From: an uncultured Eubacteriales bacterium
GTDB taxonomy: Bacteria > Bacillota > Clostridia > Oscillospirales > Oscillospiraceae
Direction of reading: 5' to 3'
NCBI GenBank assembly: GCA_900546295.1
Contig: URCK01000008.1
Coordinates: 1-42,697, forward strand
Length of the DNA: 42,697 bases
The position numbers and the translations under genes are program-made. Under the pieces are notes generated by a model that did not search any database, was not told the origin of the DNA, and saw nothing but the letters and a program-made list of their open reading frames with translations. Below are positions 8,450-16,044 of the stretch, one piece after another; the stretch's first letter is position 1; each line of letters opens with the position of its first letter.

Positions 8450-9256
8450 TTACTTATCCTTGGGAACCTTGATGAACGCCTGGCCCGGGTCGATCTCCTC
8501 ACGGATGAGGCGGATGATCTCCGGAGAGGGGCCTTCCATCAGTTCCGCGCGGGAGACGTCGATCTCGAAGCCGGTGTTCTCCTGCACCATCTCGGGGGAG
8601 GAGAACGGATAGTAGTAGGCGAGGTACATGCGCTTGGTCTCCTCGTCGAACTTCATGATACCGAGGTCGGTGACGACCATCTGGGGACCGCGGTTGCCGG
8701 GCAGGCCCGCGCGCTCACGGCCGCTGGGGCCGTCCATCCAGCCGCAGGAGGTGATGTAGTCAACGTGGTCCATGAAGCGGCGCTTCTGGTGCTGCATCAT
8801 GATGATGGTGTTGCAGTAGGTAGCAATGCCGTTGGCGCCGCCGGAACCGGTGAAACGGGTGGTGGGCTGCAGGTAGTCGCCCTTGCCGAAGATGCAGGTG
8901 GAGTTCACGTTGCCGTACGGGTCGATCTGAGCGCCACCGATGAAGGCGACGAGACGGTCCTCGTCGTGCAGCCACTCGTTGGCCTCAAAGCCGACGAAGC
9001 GGATGTTGGGCCACTGCACGGCGCAGTGCGCCATGAAGCGGTTATCACCGACGGAACGGGGAACCTCAACGGGGTCGCAGTCCATCAGACCCGACTCAAC
9101 GATGGGGTGGCAGCTGGGGCAGACCGCGCGCTTGGCGAGGGACGCACCGATCAGGGGAAGGCCCGTACCGACGATGACGATCTGGTTTTCCTTGATGTTC
9201 TTAGCAATGGCATAAGCCTGCATTTCCTGCTTGGTATACTTCGTATAATCAGACAT
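8450..9256 (-). CDS. gctB: Glutaconate CoA-transferase beta subunit
   Basis: This 268-aa protein matches A. fermentans GctB (266 aa). With GctA it moves CoA from acetyl-CoA (or glutaconyl-CoA) to (R)-2-hydroxyglutarate. The catalytic glutamate, which forms the enzyme-CoA thioester, is in the VESGLMDC motif. Other family marks are the oxyanion GTGLPLIGASLAKR, the FIGGAQIDPYGNVNST segment and RFTGSGGANGIATY. It follows gctA after 21 bases. Beta-subunit identity is secure because it begins DYTKYTKQEM, as in GctB. Confidence 0.96.
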   Translation of the reverse strand: MSDYTKYTKQEMQAYAIAKNIKENQIVIVGTGLPLIGASLAKRAVCPSCHPIVESGLMDCDPVEVPRSVGDNRFMAHCAVQWPNIRFVGFEANEWLHDEDRLVAFIGGAQIDPYGNVNSTCIFGKGDYLQPTTRFTGSGGANGIATYCNTIIMMQHQKRRFMDHVDYITSCGWMDGPSGRERAGLPGNRGPQMVVTDLGIMKFDEETKRMYLAYYYPFSSPEMVQENTGFEIDVSRAELMEGPSPEIIRLIREEIDPGQAFIKVPKDK

Positions 9257-9277
9257 TTCTATTTAGCCTCCCAAACC

Positions 9278-10375
9278 TTAGTGTGTAGTGGAATAGCCGA
9301 GGTGCGGCTCGTTCTTCAGACGCATCAGACGGCTGCCGCCGATCTTGTCGAGCAGCGCGGGCTGATCTTCGCAGCTGTAGACCCACTTTTCAAGGAAATC
9401 CTTGAAGGTCTCGGGGATCTTCTCGCCGCTCTTGGCAAGCTCGAAGGCCTTCTGTGCGTTCTCGGCGGCGAGCTTGAGCTTCTCGTCCTCGGGAGCCTTC
9501 TCCAGCGCCTTGGCAGCCTTGACAGCAGCCTTCTCGAGCTGCTTGACGGCATCCTCGGCATCCTGATACTTGGAGGCCTTGTCGTATTCCTTCAGGCCGG
9601 CATCGTCGTCATCATAGTAGGCATAGCACTGAGAGGGCCATGCGCCGTAGGGAGCCTTGACGACCGCCTGCACGCACTCGCCGAAGATACGGGTCTTGGT
9701 CGGGTCGCGGCGGATGAACTCGTCGGAGACGATCTCCTCGCAGGTGACGATGGTCTTACGGGCAGCGATCGCAATGTCGATGTCGTGGAACTCGTCGCCG
9801 CAGATGATGCAGGTGCCGTCCGGAGAGGCCTGCTGAACGTGGATGATGGCGGTGTCGATCTTGGGAACGGGAACGGCGACGACCTTCTGGCCGGGAACCA
9901 TGGGGTTCTCGATCTCGGCGCACTTGAGGTCCTCGATCTTGGGCATCGTCTTACGCTTTTCCTCGCTAATGCCCCAGAACTTCATGAGGCCGCTGCCCTG
10001 CATCAGGCGCACCGGCAGGAACGGAAGGCCGAGAGAAGAGGCGTGCAGCATGAGCATGAGAACGTCCTGAGAATAGTCCTCGTAGGTGAGCTTGCCCTGC
10101 TCGATGAATGCGCGGAAACGGCGGGAAACGTTGGTGTAGCCGGAGTTGGCGGTGTAGCAGTTGATGTAAGCCGCCACACGGCCCTCACCGATGAGCATGT
10201 CGACTTCGCCGCCGCCGGGACCGGCGTAAACGATGAAGTCCTTCTGGCCCTGGCGCAGGATCTCGGAGACCGTAGCATAGGGCTTGCGGTTGGTGGTGAA
10301 GCCGCCGATCGCAAGGGTATCGCCGTTTTCGACGTACTTTGCAACGGCATCGTGCAATGTCATGACCTTATTCAA
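9278..10375 (-). CDS. gctA: Glutaconate CoA-transferase alpha subunit, with an extra Lys/Ala-rich helical insertion
   Basis: I place the start at a TTG (10375). It begins like A. fermentans GctA (NKVMTLHDAVAKY) and has an AGGGAGGG ribosome binding site 7 bases upstream. The ATG at 10444 would add 23 unrelated residues and has no such site. That gives 365 aa against about 320 for the known enzyme. The difference is mostly an Ala/Lys/Glu-rich insertion at about residues 271-322, between YDKASKYQ and FKDFLEKWVY, predicted to be helical. The core is otherwise well conserved (NCYTANSGYTNVSRRF, QQASPDGT, CEEIVSDEFIRRDPTK). It is first in the operon and works with GctB. Confidence 0.93.
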   Translation of the reverse strand: MNKVMTLHDAVAKYVENGDTLAIGGFTTNRKPYATVSEILRQGQKDFIVYAGPGGGEVDMLIGEGRVAAYINCYTANSGYTNVSRRFRAFIEQGKLTYEDYSQDVLMLMLHASSLGLPFLPVRLMQGSGLMKFWGISEEKRKTMPKIEDLKCAEIENPMVPGQKVVAVPVPKIDTAIIHVQQASPDGTCIICGDEFHDIDIAIAARKTIVTCEEIVSDEFIRRDPTKTRIFGECVQAVVKAPYGAWPSQCYAYYDDDDAGLKEYDKASKYQDAEDAVKQLEKAAVKAAKALEKAPEDEKLKLAAENAQKAFELAKSGEKIPETFKDFLEKWVYSCEDQPALLDKIGGSRLMRLKNEPHLGYSTTH

Positions 10376-10482
10376 GATAAAACCCTCCCTGATTTTGATG
10401 AACGTGTTGTATGGCCGACGAGCATCTTGCATGGATTCCGTCAAAAATCCGTTGAGAGGTGCTCATATAGGCTTCATCTTAG

Positions 10483-10511
10483 ATTATAGAGGAACTTTCC
10501 CGTGAAATCAA
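10483..10511 (-). promoter_or_regulatory. Promoter of the gct-gcd-hgd operon
   Basis: On the minus strand, TTGATT (10511..10506) and TATAAT (10488..10483) are 17 bases apart, giving a start near 10476 and a leader of about 100 bases before the gctA TTG. No other promoter of this quality is visible within the operon. In the 335 bases between gctA and the phage cluster I see only this promoter and the phage-side terminator. Confidence 0.82.
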
Positions 10512-10663
10512 TGAGAATCGGCACGGAATGCCCGAAAAAACTGAACAAATTTTCGCCGCGTTTTTTGTCGTTTTCGTGAATGTACGTTCGTTTGATTTGT
10601 TAAAAACGCCCACTTTTTGCAAGATTTCCTGCAATTTCACCATTCCCCACTGCCAGTCCAGGC

Positions 10664-10702
10664 AAAAAAGAAGAGCCGGAGGGGTCTTTCCCTCCGGCTC
10701 TT
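10664..10702 (-). terminator. Terminator closing the phage gene cluster
   Basis: AAGAGCCGGAGG pairs with CCTCCGGCTCTT around an 8-base loop and is followed on the minus strand by a six-T run. It sits 9 bases past the endolysin stop and isolates the phage cluster from the gct operon promoter. Confidence 0.92.
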
Positions 10703-10710
10703 TCCGTTTT

Positions 10711-11370
10711 TTATTTCGCCTTTTCTTCTCCCGTGAGCCTTGCGTAGCGGTGCAGCAGCACCGCGAACTGCTCTCGCGTCAGAAAGCCGCGATACTGCTT
10801 GTTGCCCGTCTCGTCGCCCGCGATCAGCCCCGTCTCCTCCGCCCAGGCGCGCGCCTCCGCGCTCCAATCGGCGGGGTCACGCTGCGCAAGCGCCTTGAGA
10901 TAGGCCTCCATTCGCTCGTTGAACTCCTGCTGCGTCATCTCTTCCTCCTCAAATCGCGGCATCGGCGGCGGATAGCGCCGCGCTCTCACCATCGCGCCCG
11001 TATACGTTCCGCCCGCATCCCACTGGAAGTGCGGCCGGTCGGGAAAGCTCCGCCAGTCGCCGCCCCACGAAAAACCGACCCTTTTCCCAAGCTCTCCCAT
11101 CCGCGCAAAAAACGCAGGATCGTCATACGCATGGCCCTTCTCATTTTTGCAAATGTCGAAGGCCAGTCCTGCATGATCGGCGTGGAACGACGGCGTTACC
11201 GCCCCCGCGGCCGCGTAGCCCTTTTTCGCGAGCATTTTCTGATACTCACTGTCGCGCACCGTCTCGGTCACCAGCACGCGCAGCCCCTCGCGCTCGGCAA
11301 GGGCGATCAGCGCCCGGCAGTTCGCCGCCACGTCCGCGCGCAGATCGTCAATGTCCCGGCTGTGCCGCAT
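10711..11370 (-). CDS. Endolysin: M15-family D-Ala peptidase with C-terminal SLH-like segment
   Basis: This 219-aa protein has an N-terminal M15 (VanY/CwlK-type) zinc peptidase domain. Candidate metal ligands are His63/His66 and Asp72 in SFHADHAGLAFDI and His114 in FPDRPHFQW. The family cuts peptide bonds in peptidoglycan and would serve for host lysis. The C-terminal ~60 residues (DPADWSAEARAWAEETGLI to FLTREQFAVLLHRYARL) resemble one S-layer-homology repeat, a possible cell-wall anchor. It is the last gene of the phage cluster, next to membrane proteins of holin type. There is no signal peptide, so export would need a holin. Confidence 0.88.
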   Translation of the reverse strand: MRHSRDIDDLRADVAANCRALIALAEREGLRVLVTETVRDSEYQKMLAKKGYAAAGAVTPSFHADHAGLAFDICKNEKGHAYDDPAFFARMGELGKRVGFSWGGDWRSFPDRPHFQWDAGGTYTGAMVRARRYPPPMPRFEEEEMTQQEFNERMEAYLKALAQRDPADWSAEARAWAEETGLIAGDETGNKQYRGFLTREQFAVLLHRYARLTGEEKAK

Positions 11371-11371
11371 C

Positions 11372-11560
11372 TTACGTCTCCTCCTGCGTCTTGCCGTTCT
11401 GCGTACCGAAATAGAACGCGATCACCATGAGATACACCGTGTTGAACTCCTGCGTCACCTTTGTCTGCACCGTCAGGACGCAAAAGGTGACCGTCAGGCA
11501 GATCGTCACGATGCTCTTCACGCTCAGAAGATTCGCCAGTCTCTTTTTCACAAGCTCCAT
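11372..11560 (-). CDS. Small holin-like membrane protein
   Basis: I choose the ATG at 11560 (62 aa, MELVKKRLANLLSVKSIVT), which has a GAGGTGAGG ribosome binding site just upstream. An earlier ATG at 11602 lacks one. The protein has two hydrophobic stretches (about residues 14-31 and 40-52) separated by a short polar turn, and a charged C-terminus. Its position directly before the endolysin suggests a holin role, but holins share little sequence and this is inference. Confidence 0.68.
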   Translation of the reverse strand: MELVKKRLANLLSVKSIVTICLTVTFCVLTVQTKVTQEFNTVYLMVIAFYFGTQNGKTQEET

Positions 11561-11564
11561 ATCC

Positions 11565-11852
11565 TCACCTCTCGCAGTCAATGCCGCGGCACGCCGTTTC
11601 ATACGTCACGCCGCCGCACGTATTCTCCGCCTTCGCCTTTGCGTAATAGCAGGCCGCGCTCGTTCCGTAGGCGCCCCATGCCGCCGTCACCATCGTCGCG
11701 ATCCACGGCAGCGTTCCCGCGAACGCCGTCGCGACCGCCATTTTCGCCAGCACAAAGCCCTCATAGGTCGTGTACAGCACGATCCCGCTCTCGAGCAGCA
11801 GCAGGAGCTTGGAAAAGCTCATGTGCCGCTTTCTCGCGCGCCTTCTCTTCAT
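11565..11852 (-). CDS. Small two-helix membrane protein of the lysis region
   Basis: This 95-aa protein starts at an ATGA overlap with the xhlA stop. It has a very basic N-terminus (KRRRARKRH), then two hydrophobic helices (about residues 13-27 and 35-62), and a Cys-containing tail (NTCGGVTYETACRGIDCER). Three cysteines near the C-terminus are unusual for a holin. I do not recognise the family. An XhlB-like or second holin role is possible from position only. Confidence 0.62.
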   Translation of the reverse strand: MKRRRARKRHMSFSKLLLLLESGIVLYTTYEGFVLAKMAVATAFAGTLPWIATMVTAAWGAYGTSAACYYAKAKAENTCGGVTYETACRGIDCER

Positions 11853-12145
11853 ATACTCCCCCCGGTCATCAGCAGGGAGATTGCCGCCCCGATGAGCACG
11901 TACAGCACGCGGTCGATCATTGCATCCCATCGTCTCCCGCCCTTTTGCGTGATGGTCTTCACATCCGCCTTGATCTCCTTCACATCGCGCTCCACGCCCA
12001 TCTCGCGCGAGGCGAGCACCTCCACTGCCGTTACCAGCTTATTCAGGTCCTTCTGCTGCTGTTCCAGTTTCTCGATGCGGTGCGTGTTGGACCTTGCGCG
12101 CTGCTCTGTCTCGGTCAGCTTGACCGAAAGCTCCTGCTCCGTCAT
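11849..12145 (-). CDS. xhlA: XhlA-like lysis-associated membrane protein
   Basis: This 98-aa protein has a long heptad-rich coiled coil (about residues 5-65, including RIEKLEQQQKDLNKLV and ERDVKEIKADVKTI) followed by one C-terminal transmembrane helix (RVLYVLIGAAISLLMTGG). This is the plan of PBSX XhlA, which acts with the holin XhlB and the endolysin in host lysis. It is joined to the upstream DUF2313 gene by an ATGA overlap. It comes straight after the baseplate genes, where a tail-fibre gene would be expected. Confidence 0.8.
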   Translation of the reverse strand: MTEQELSVKLTETEQRARSNTHRIEKLEQQQKDLNKLVTAVEVLASREMGVERDVKEIKADVKTITQKGGRRWDAMIDRVLYVLIGAAISLLMTGGSI

Positions 12146-12717
12146 GCATCCGCCACCGCCTTTTCAAAGCTCTCCCAGCTGTGGCGCGCGTTTTCCACCG
12201 TTTCCCATGTAAAGCCCTGCTCTTCGCACTCGCGCCATGTGAGATAGCGGAAGTAAAACTCCACCAGCAGATGGCAGGGGATGATATCCAGGATGATGCG
12301 CTCCGCCTGCGGAAAATCCTCCGGTACACCCACCGTGTTTGGAAAGCAGACCTTCACCGTCCCCTTCTTTTCCGTCTCCTCCGCGATCGCCCGAATGCCG
12401 CAGCCGCCGAGCGTCGAGTTGATCGCGTCCAGCGTAAAGCTATCGGCACTGATGCGCCCAAGCGCGGCGATGGCCTCGCGCCGCAGCGCGGTCGAAGCGT
12501 GCACCGGACAGCGGGAGAAGAGCTTTTCCCGCCGCGCAAGCCCCTCGCCCTCAGCAAGCGGCAGAATGCTCTCGCGTTCGGCATAGTCCACGCGCTCAAG
12601 CGCCCCGTCCAGCGCCTGACCCGCGGCGTACAGCTCGCTGCCGCTGATGCTGCCGCGCTCGGTGCGGTAAATGCGCATTGGCTCCAGCAGCGCGCAGAGA
12701 TAGTCATAATATGTCAT
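12142..12717 (-). CDS. xkdU: Baseplate wedge/tail protein I-like (XkdU, DUF2313 family)
   Basis: This 191-aa protein resembles the XkdU/YmfQ family of contractile-tail baseplate proteins, the equivalent of P2 gpI. The conserved C-terminal part (PCHLLVEFYFRYLTWRECE ... FTWETVE) is characteristic. In PBSX this gene is followed by the tail-fibre gene xkdV, but here the next gene is xhlA. It is joined to the baseplate J gene by an ATGA overlap, which supports a full-length reading. Confidence 0.85.
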   Translation of the reverse strand: MTYYDYLCALLEPMRIYRTERGSISGSELYAAGQALDGALERVDYAERESILPLAEGEGLARREKLFSRCPVHASTALRREAIAALGRISADSFTLDAINSTLGGCGIRAIAEETEKKGTVKVCFPNTVGVPEDFPQAERIILDIIPCHLLVEFYFRYLTWRECEEQGFTWETVENARHSWESFEKAVADA

Positions 12718-13781
12718 GCTCCACCCGCTCCGATCTCCGTGAGCCTCACCTCGCCGAGCACCGGCAGCTCCGTCGCGTCCACCGCAACATCCTCCGCCGG
12801 CGCGAGCAGATGGTAGTTCTTTACGCCCGGCACACTGTAGAGGATGCTCGCAAGCTTCGCCCGGTAGACCGGCTCGCCCAGCCGCTCGCCGGTAAAATAC
12901 GCCTGCAACGCCTCCTGCGCCGCATCCGTGATCTCCCGCATCGTCCAGCCCTGCTCTGCCTCCAGCTCCGCCGTCACATCAACGCGTTTCTCCGCCGGCA
13001 CCTTGACCGCCACATCCACCGCGATCTCGCGCTTTTTCTGCAAGGCCGCCCTGATCTCACCGAGCAGCGCTTCCCCCGGCGCGCCGCCGTGCGTCGAAAC
13101 GTAGACGTCCACCGTGCCGATGCCGCGGGCGCGGCCCACCGCCTTCGCCGCAGCCACGTTTGGAAAGCGCATCGCCTCCTGCTCATAAAAGGCCGCGTTC
13201 GCGCCGTTCGGCAGCCGCCGATAGCTCTCCAGCACGCGCTCGCGCAGCTTCTCATCGCTCTCTTCGTCGCTGCCGCCGGAAAAGGCCTCCGGATTCTCGC
13301 AGCGCGTAATGCCCACGGGATATACCGACATCACGTGCACCACCCCCGCAATGGCATTGCCGTGCGCCCCTGCCTCCACGGCGCGCGCCGGCACGTCGAC
13401 GCTCGTCTCGCCCTTTCTGAGCGTTGCCTTCTCCGTCGTTTCAAAGCGCGCGCCGCCCGTGGTCATTGCAACGCTCCCCACCTCGATCTCATAGTCCGTC
13501 GCCGCTGCCGACGGCGCGGAAAAGCGCAGCACGCCCGTTGCCCTCGCCGCCGGAAGGCGCGCCAGCGCGCGCGTTTCGGCGTGGTAGTCCAGATACTGCC
13601 CCTGCGCCGTCTGCGGGAAGCTCTGATCAAGTACCCAGTCCGCCTGCGCCAGCAGCGACTGCACCTCCGCCGCCAGCGCGTACAGGCGCACCATCATGTC
13701 GCAGCCGTCGTTCGGCACAAACCCCGTCTCCTCCGCGAACGCCGCGCGCATCCGCTCGTAGATCGCCCTCAACTCTTCCAT
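12714..13781 (-). CDS. xkdT: Baseplate J-like protein (XkdT)
   Basis: This 355-aa protein has the baseplate J/gp47 domain. Visible are the N-terminal segment with QGQYLDYHAETRALAR, the central beta-rich part, a GGSDEESDEKLRERVLESYRRLPNGANAAFY motif typical of the family, and the C-terminal RAKLASILYSVPGVKNY. It forms the baseplate wedge that triggers sheath contraction. It lies 4 bases after the XkdS gene. Length and domain order look complete. Confidence 0.95.
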   Translation of the reverse strand: MEELRAIYERMRAAFAEETGFVPNDGCDMMVRLYALAAEVQSLLAQADWVLDQSFPQTAQGQYLDYHAETRALARLPAARATGVLRFSAPSAAATDYEIEVGSVAMTTGGARFETTEKATLRKGETSVDVPARAVEAGAHGNAIAGVVHVMSVYPVGITRCENPEAFSGGSDEESDEKLRERVLESYRRLPNGANAAFYEQEAMRFPNVAAAKAVGRARGIGTVDVYVSTHGGAPGEALLGEIRAALQKKREIAVDVAVKVPAEKRVDVTAELEAEQGWTMREITDAAQEALQAYFTGERLGEPVYRAKLASILYSVPGVKNYHLLAPAEDVAVDATELPVLGEVRLTEIGAGGA

Positions 13782-13785
13782 ATTC

Positions 13786-14139
13786 TCACTCTCCCCCGAT
13801 CCTCACGCTCACTTCAAGTGTCTCGCCTTCATAGAGCAGCGCGGCGCGCAGCAGCAGAAGGTCGCCCTTCTGCTCCAAAGAAACGCCGCTCACCGTCAGC
13901 CCCGCTTCCTCCGCCAGTGCCTCCGCCACATACCGCTTCGCCGCCGTCTCGCGTCTCTCTCCCTTCTCCCGCCACAAAAGGTGCAGCTCGCTTCCAAGCT
14001 CCGGCGCAAGCGGAAAGCTTCCGCGCCGCACGCTCAGCTTGTAGAGCACGCGCTCCAAAAGCTCCTCCCGGCCGCTCGCGCGTACGAGAGCGCCCGCGCC
14101 GTCGGATACATAGTCCCGATCCTTGATCTTCAGCTCCAT
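13786..14139 (-). CDS. xkdS: Baseplate wedge protein (XkdS/gp25-like)
   Basis: This 117-aa protein lies directly before baseplate J, as in PBSX. It has the gp25/W-like features: a conserved early segment (DGAGALVRASGREELLERVLYKLSVRRGSF, starting near residue 13) and a C-terminal beta-hairpin. Such proteins link the wedge to the tail hub. Start choice is clear because the ATG follows three bases after the spike-protein stop. Confidence 0.83.
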   Translation of the reverse strand: MELKIKDRDYVSDGAGALVRASGREELLERVLYKLSVRRGSFPLAPELGSELHLLWREKGERRETAAKRYVAEALAEEAGLTVSGVSLEQKGDLLLLRAALLYEGETLEVSVRIGGE

Positions 14140-14142
14140 CTC

Positions 14143-14520
14143 TCATCCTCCCAGCGCCAGAAACGGCACGCCATTGATGAACAATAAGCCGTTGATGTCG
14201 ATCCTGCCGCTGTTGTGCAGCACGATCTCCGCCCCCGCAGCGGAGCGGATGCGCACCTCGCCCGGTGCAAGCGCTTCGCCCGCCTGCTCCGGCACGCCCA
14301 CAGCATAGCTCTCCTCGCCGAAGGTCCCCCCGCGCACGATGAGCACATCCTCACCCTTGCACGGCTGCCACTCGTAGCCGCCCGGCCCCACGGTCTTCAC
14401 CTCTCGCTTTTCCCCGCTGCTGAAAACCGCCAGTTCGCCGCCTTCGATCGTCACCGTGCCGTCCTGCGCCGAGGCGACATCCTGCAACTCATGCGCCGCC
14501 AGTTTTTTCGATAACCACAT
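14143..14520 (-). CDS. xkdR: Baseplate spike/assembly protein (XkdR/gpV-like)
   Basis: I choose the ATG at 14520 (125 aa, MWLSKKL), which has a GAGGGAG ribosome binding site 8 bases upstream. A start at 14544 would overlap the hub gene by 19 bases. The protein is beta-rich and the last third (IRSAAGAEIVLHNSGRIDINGLLFINGV) reads like the repeating strands of a beta-helix spike. In PBSX-like tails the XkdR/gpV protein sits here and forms the membrane-piercing tip. The family assignment rests on position and fold pattern, so XkdR identity is moderate. Confidence 0.68.
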   Translation of the reverse strand: MWLSKKLAAHELQDVASAQDGTVTIEGGELAVFSSGEKREVKTVGPGGYEWQPCKGEDVLIVRGGTFGEESYAVGVPEQAGEALAPGEVRIRSAAGAEIVLHNSGRIDINGLLFINGVPFLALGG

Positions 14521-14525
14521 CGTCT

Positions 14526-15461
14526 TCACTCCCTCTGCAAGCATAGCTCGCTCGTCTCTCCGCTCTCACCGAAGCGGCGCGAGCTCTCGATCACGCGGAA
14601 CCGTCCGCTCACGCCGACTTTCGTCCCGTTCACCTGCGCTATGTCGCCGGGGGCGGCGGAAAACTTTCCTGCGATCGTCACGCGCAGCGTCTCCGCCCCC
14701 TCCTCCGATTTTTTGATCTGATACTCGCCCGTGCAGCGCATCGCCTGCGCGCCGCTCCTTGCCGGCACATAGAAGACCCTTCGGCTCGCACCGCCGCGCG
14801 CGCAGAAGGCGGCATTTTTCACGCTCCGGCGCACGCCCGCCTTTTTGTCCACCACCAGCGCCTCGGCGATCACGCCGTAGCGCCTGTCGCAGTAGGCAAG
14901 CGCCGTCACGCCCGTCCGCTCGTCGATCGTCACATCCGCGCCGGAGCGCGAACGCCTCAGTTCAAGCGCCCCGCTCTTGTTAAAATACGGCTCAATGCCC
15001 CCGTGCAGCGCCGCAAAGTCGTGCAGCACCTTCCACTGGCTCGACCCGTTCGCCACGCGGTAACGCGGCGCCGCCGCCTCGTCATAGCCCGCGCAGAGGA
15101 TGCCGTACGGCGTCACGTGATTTTTGAGGATCTCTCCCATCGTCGCCCGTTCATAACTCACCGCTTCGGCCTCGTTGTCGAGCAGGAGCGCGGCAAGGCC
15201 GCGCCCGCTCAGCTCCAGCTGCATTCCCTTTTCATCGCACGTCACATTTGTCTCGTCAATCACGCCCGCAAACTCTGTTGCGCCGTCCTCCCGCGCGTGA
15301 AAGTGCACCGCGCGGCGCAGCGTCTCCGCCATTGCCGGGTCATAGGGGCACCTGAGCGAAAAGCTGTCGCACGGCACGCTGCCCGTATAGGAAAACTCCC
15401 ACCGCAGCAGCGTCGGCAGCTCATACTGCGCGCCGTCGCAGGTCGTGATATACCCCTTCAT
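14526..15461 (-). CDS. xkdQ: Baseplate hub protein (XkdQ/gp27-like)
   Basis: The start at ATG 15461 gives 311 aa and a one-base TGATG overlap with the LysM gene stop, a normal coupling. The N-terminal part (LRWEFSYTGSVPCDSFSLRCPYD) and the segments YERATMGEILKNHVTPYGI and SQWKVLHDFAALHGGIEPYF match the late-control/hub family of contractile tails. The hub closes the tail tube and carries the spike. Gene order LysM-hub-spike-wedge-J-I is that of PBSX xkdP-Q-R-S-T-U. Confidence 0.85.
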   Translation of the reverse strand: MKGYITTCDGAQYELPTLLRWEFSYTGSVPCDSFSLRCPYDPAMAETLRRAVHFHAREDGATEFAGVIDETNVTCDEKGMQLELSGRGLAALLLDNEAEAVSYERATMGEILKNHVTPYGILCAGYDEAAAPRYRVANGSSQWKVLHDFAALHGGIEPYFNKSGALELRRSRSGADVTIDERTGVTALAYCDRRYGVIAEALVVDKKAGVRRSVKNAAFCARGGASRRVFYVPARSGAQAMRCTGEYQIKKSEEGAETLRVTIAGKFSAAPGDIAQVNGTKVGVSGRFRVIESSRRFGESGETSELCLQRE

Positions 15462-16027
15462 CACGGCAGGATCACCCGCTCTCCCACCGTGATAAGATTT
15501 GGGTTTCTGATCTGCGGATTCGCCTTCAGAAGCGCCGCAAGCGTCACGCCGCGCGCATTTGCAATGCCCCACAGCGTATCCCCGCGATGCACCGTATGGA
15601 CCGCGCCGCCCATCGTTCCCTTCGCGCTTCTCCCGCTTCCGCCCGCCTCATCCACGCGGATGAGCGACGCGTCGAGCGGGCTTGTCTCCCAGAAAGCAAA
15701 GCGATAGCGCACATAGTTCTCAAGCGGCTGCTGGGCAAGCTCGAGCGACACAAAATATGCCTGCGCCACCTGCCACACCGGATGGATCAGCAATCCCGCC
15801 CCACCCTGATAGAAGACCGACGCCAGCTTTTTGAACTCGTCGTAGGCGCCCTTCCCCGCAAAGACGCCCTCGCCCTCCATCACGCGGTAGCTCAGTCCCA
15901 GATCCTGCATCCCGTAGCGCCCGAAGGGCACCTTCGCCACCGCCACACGCCGCTGAAAGCGGATGGTATATGTCTCCGGATTGTGCGGCCACACATAGTC
16001 CTTGTATCGCATCGGTGCAAGGTTCAT
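15461..16027 (-). CDS. xkdP: LysM-domain tail protein (XkdP-like)
   Basis: This 188-aa protein ends in a single LysM domain (about residues 137-188: VHTVHRGDTLWGIANARG ... ANPQIRNPNLITVGERVILP). LysM domains bind peptidoglycan glycans, and the XkdP family connects the tail tube or tape measure to the hub. The N-terminal ~130 residues (YVWPHNPETYTIRFQRRVA ... YGMQDLGLSYRVMEGEGVF) fit the tail-assembly part of XkdP. It starts 17 bases after the 179-aa protein gene. Confidence 0.88.
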   Translation of the reverse strand: MNLAPMRYKDYVWPHNPETYTIRFQRRVAVAKVPFGRYGMQDLGLSYRVMEGEGVFAGKGAYDEFKKLASVFYQGGAGLLIHPVWQVAQAYFVSLELAQQPLENYVRYRFAFWETSPLDASLIRVDEAGGSGRSAKGTMGGAVHTVHRGDTLWGIANARGVTLAALLKANPQIRNPNLITVGERVILP

Positions 16028-16044
16028 TCTTCTCTCGTCCTCTC

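Noticed and set aside
10376..10444. N-terminal extension of GctA from the ATG at 10444
   Set aside because: The extra 23 residues match nothing in GctA, have no good ribosome binding site, and the TTG at 10375 has an excellent one directly before conserved sequence.
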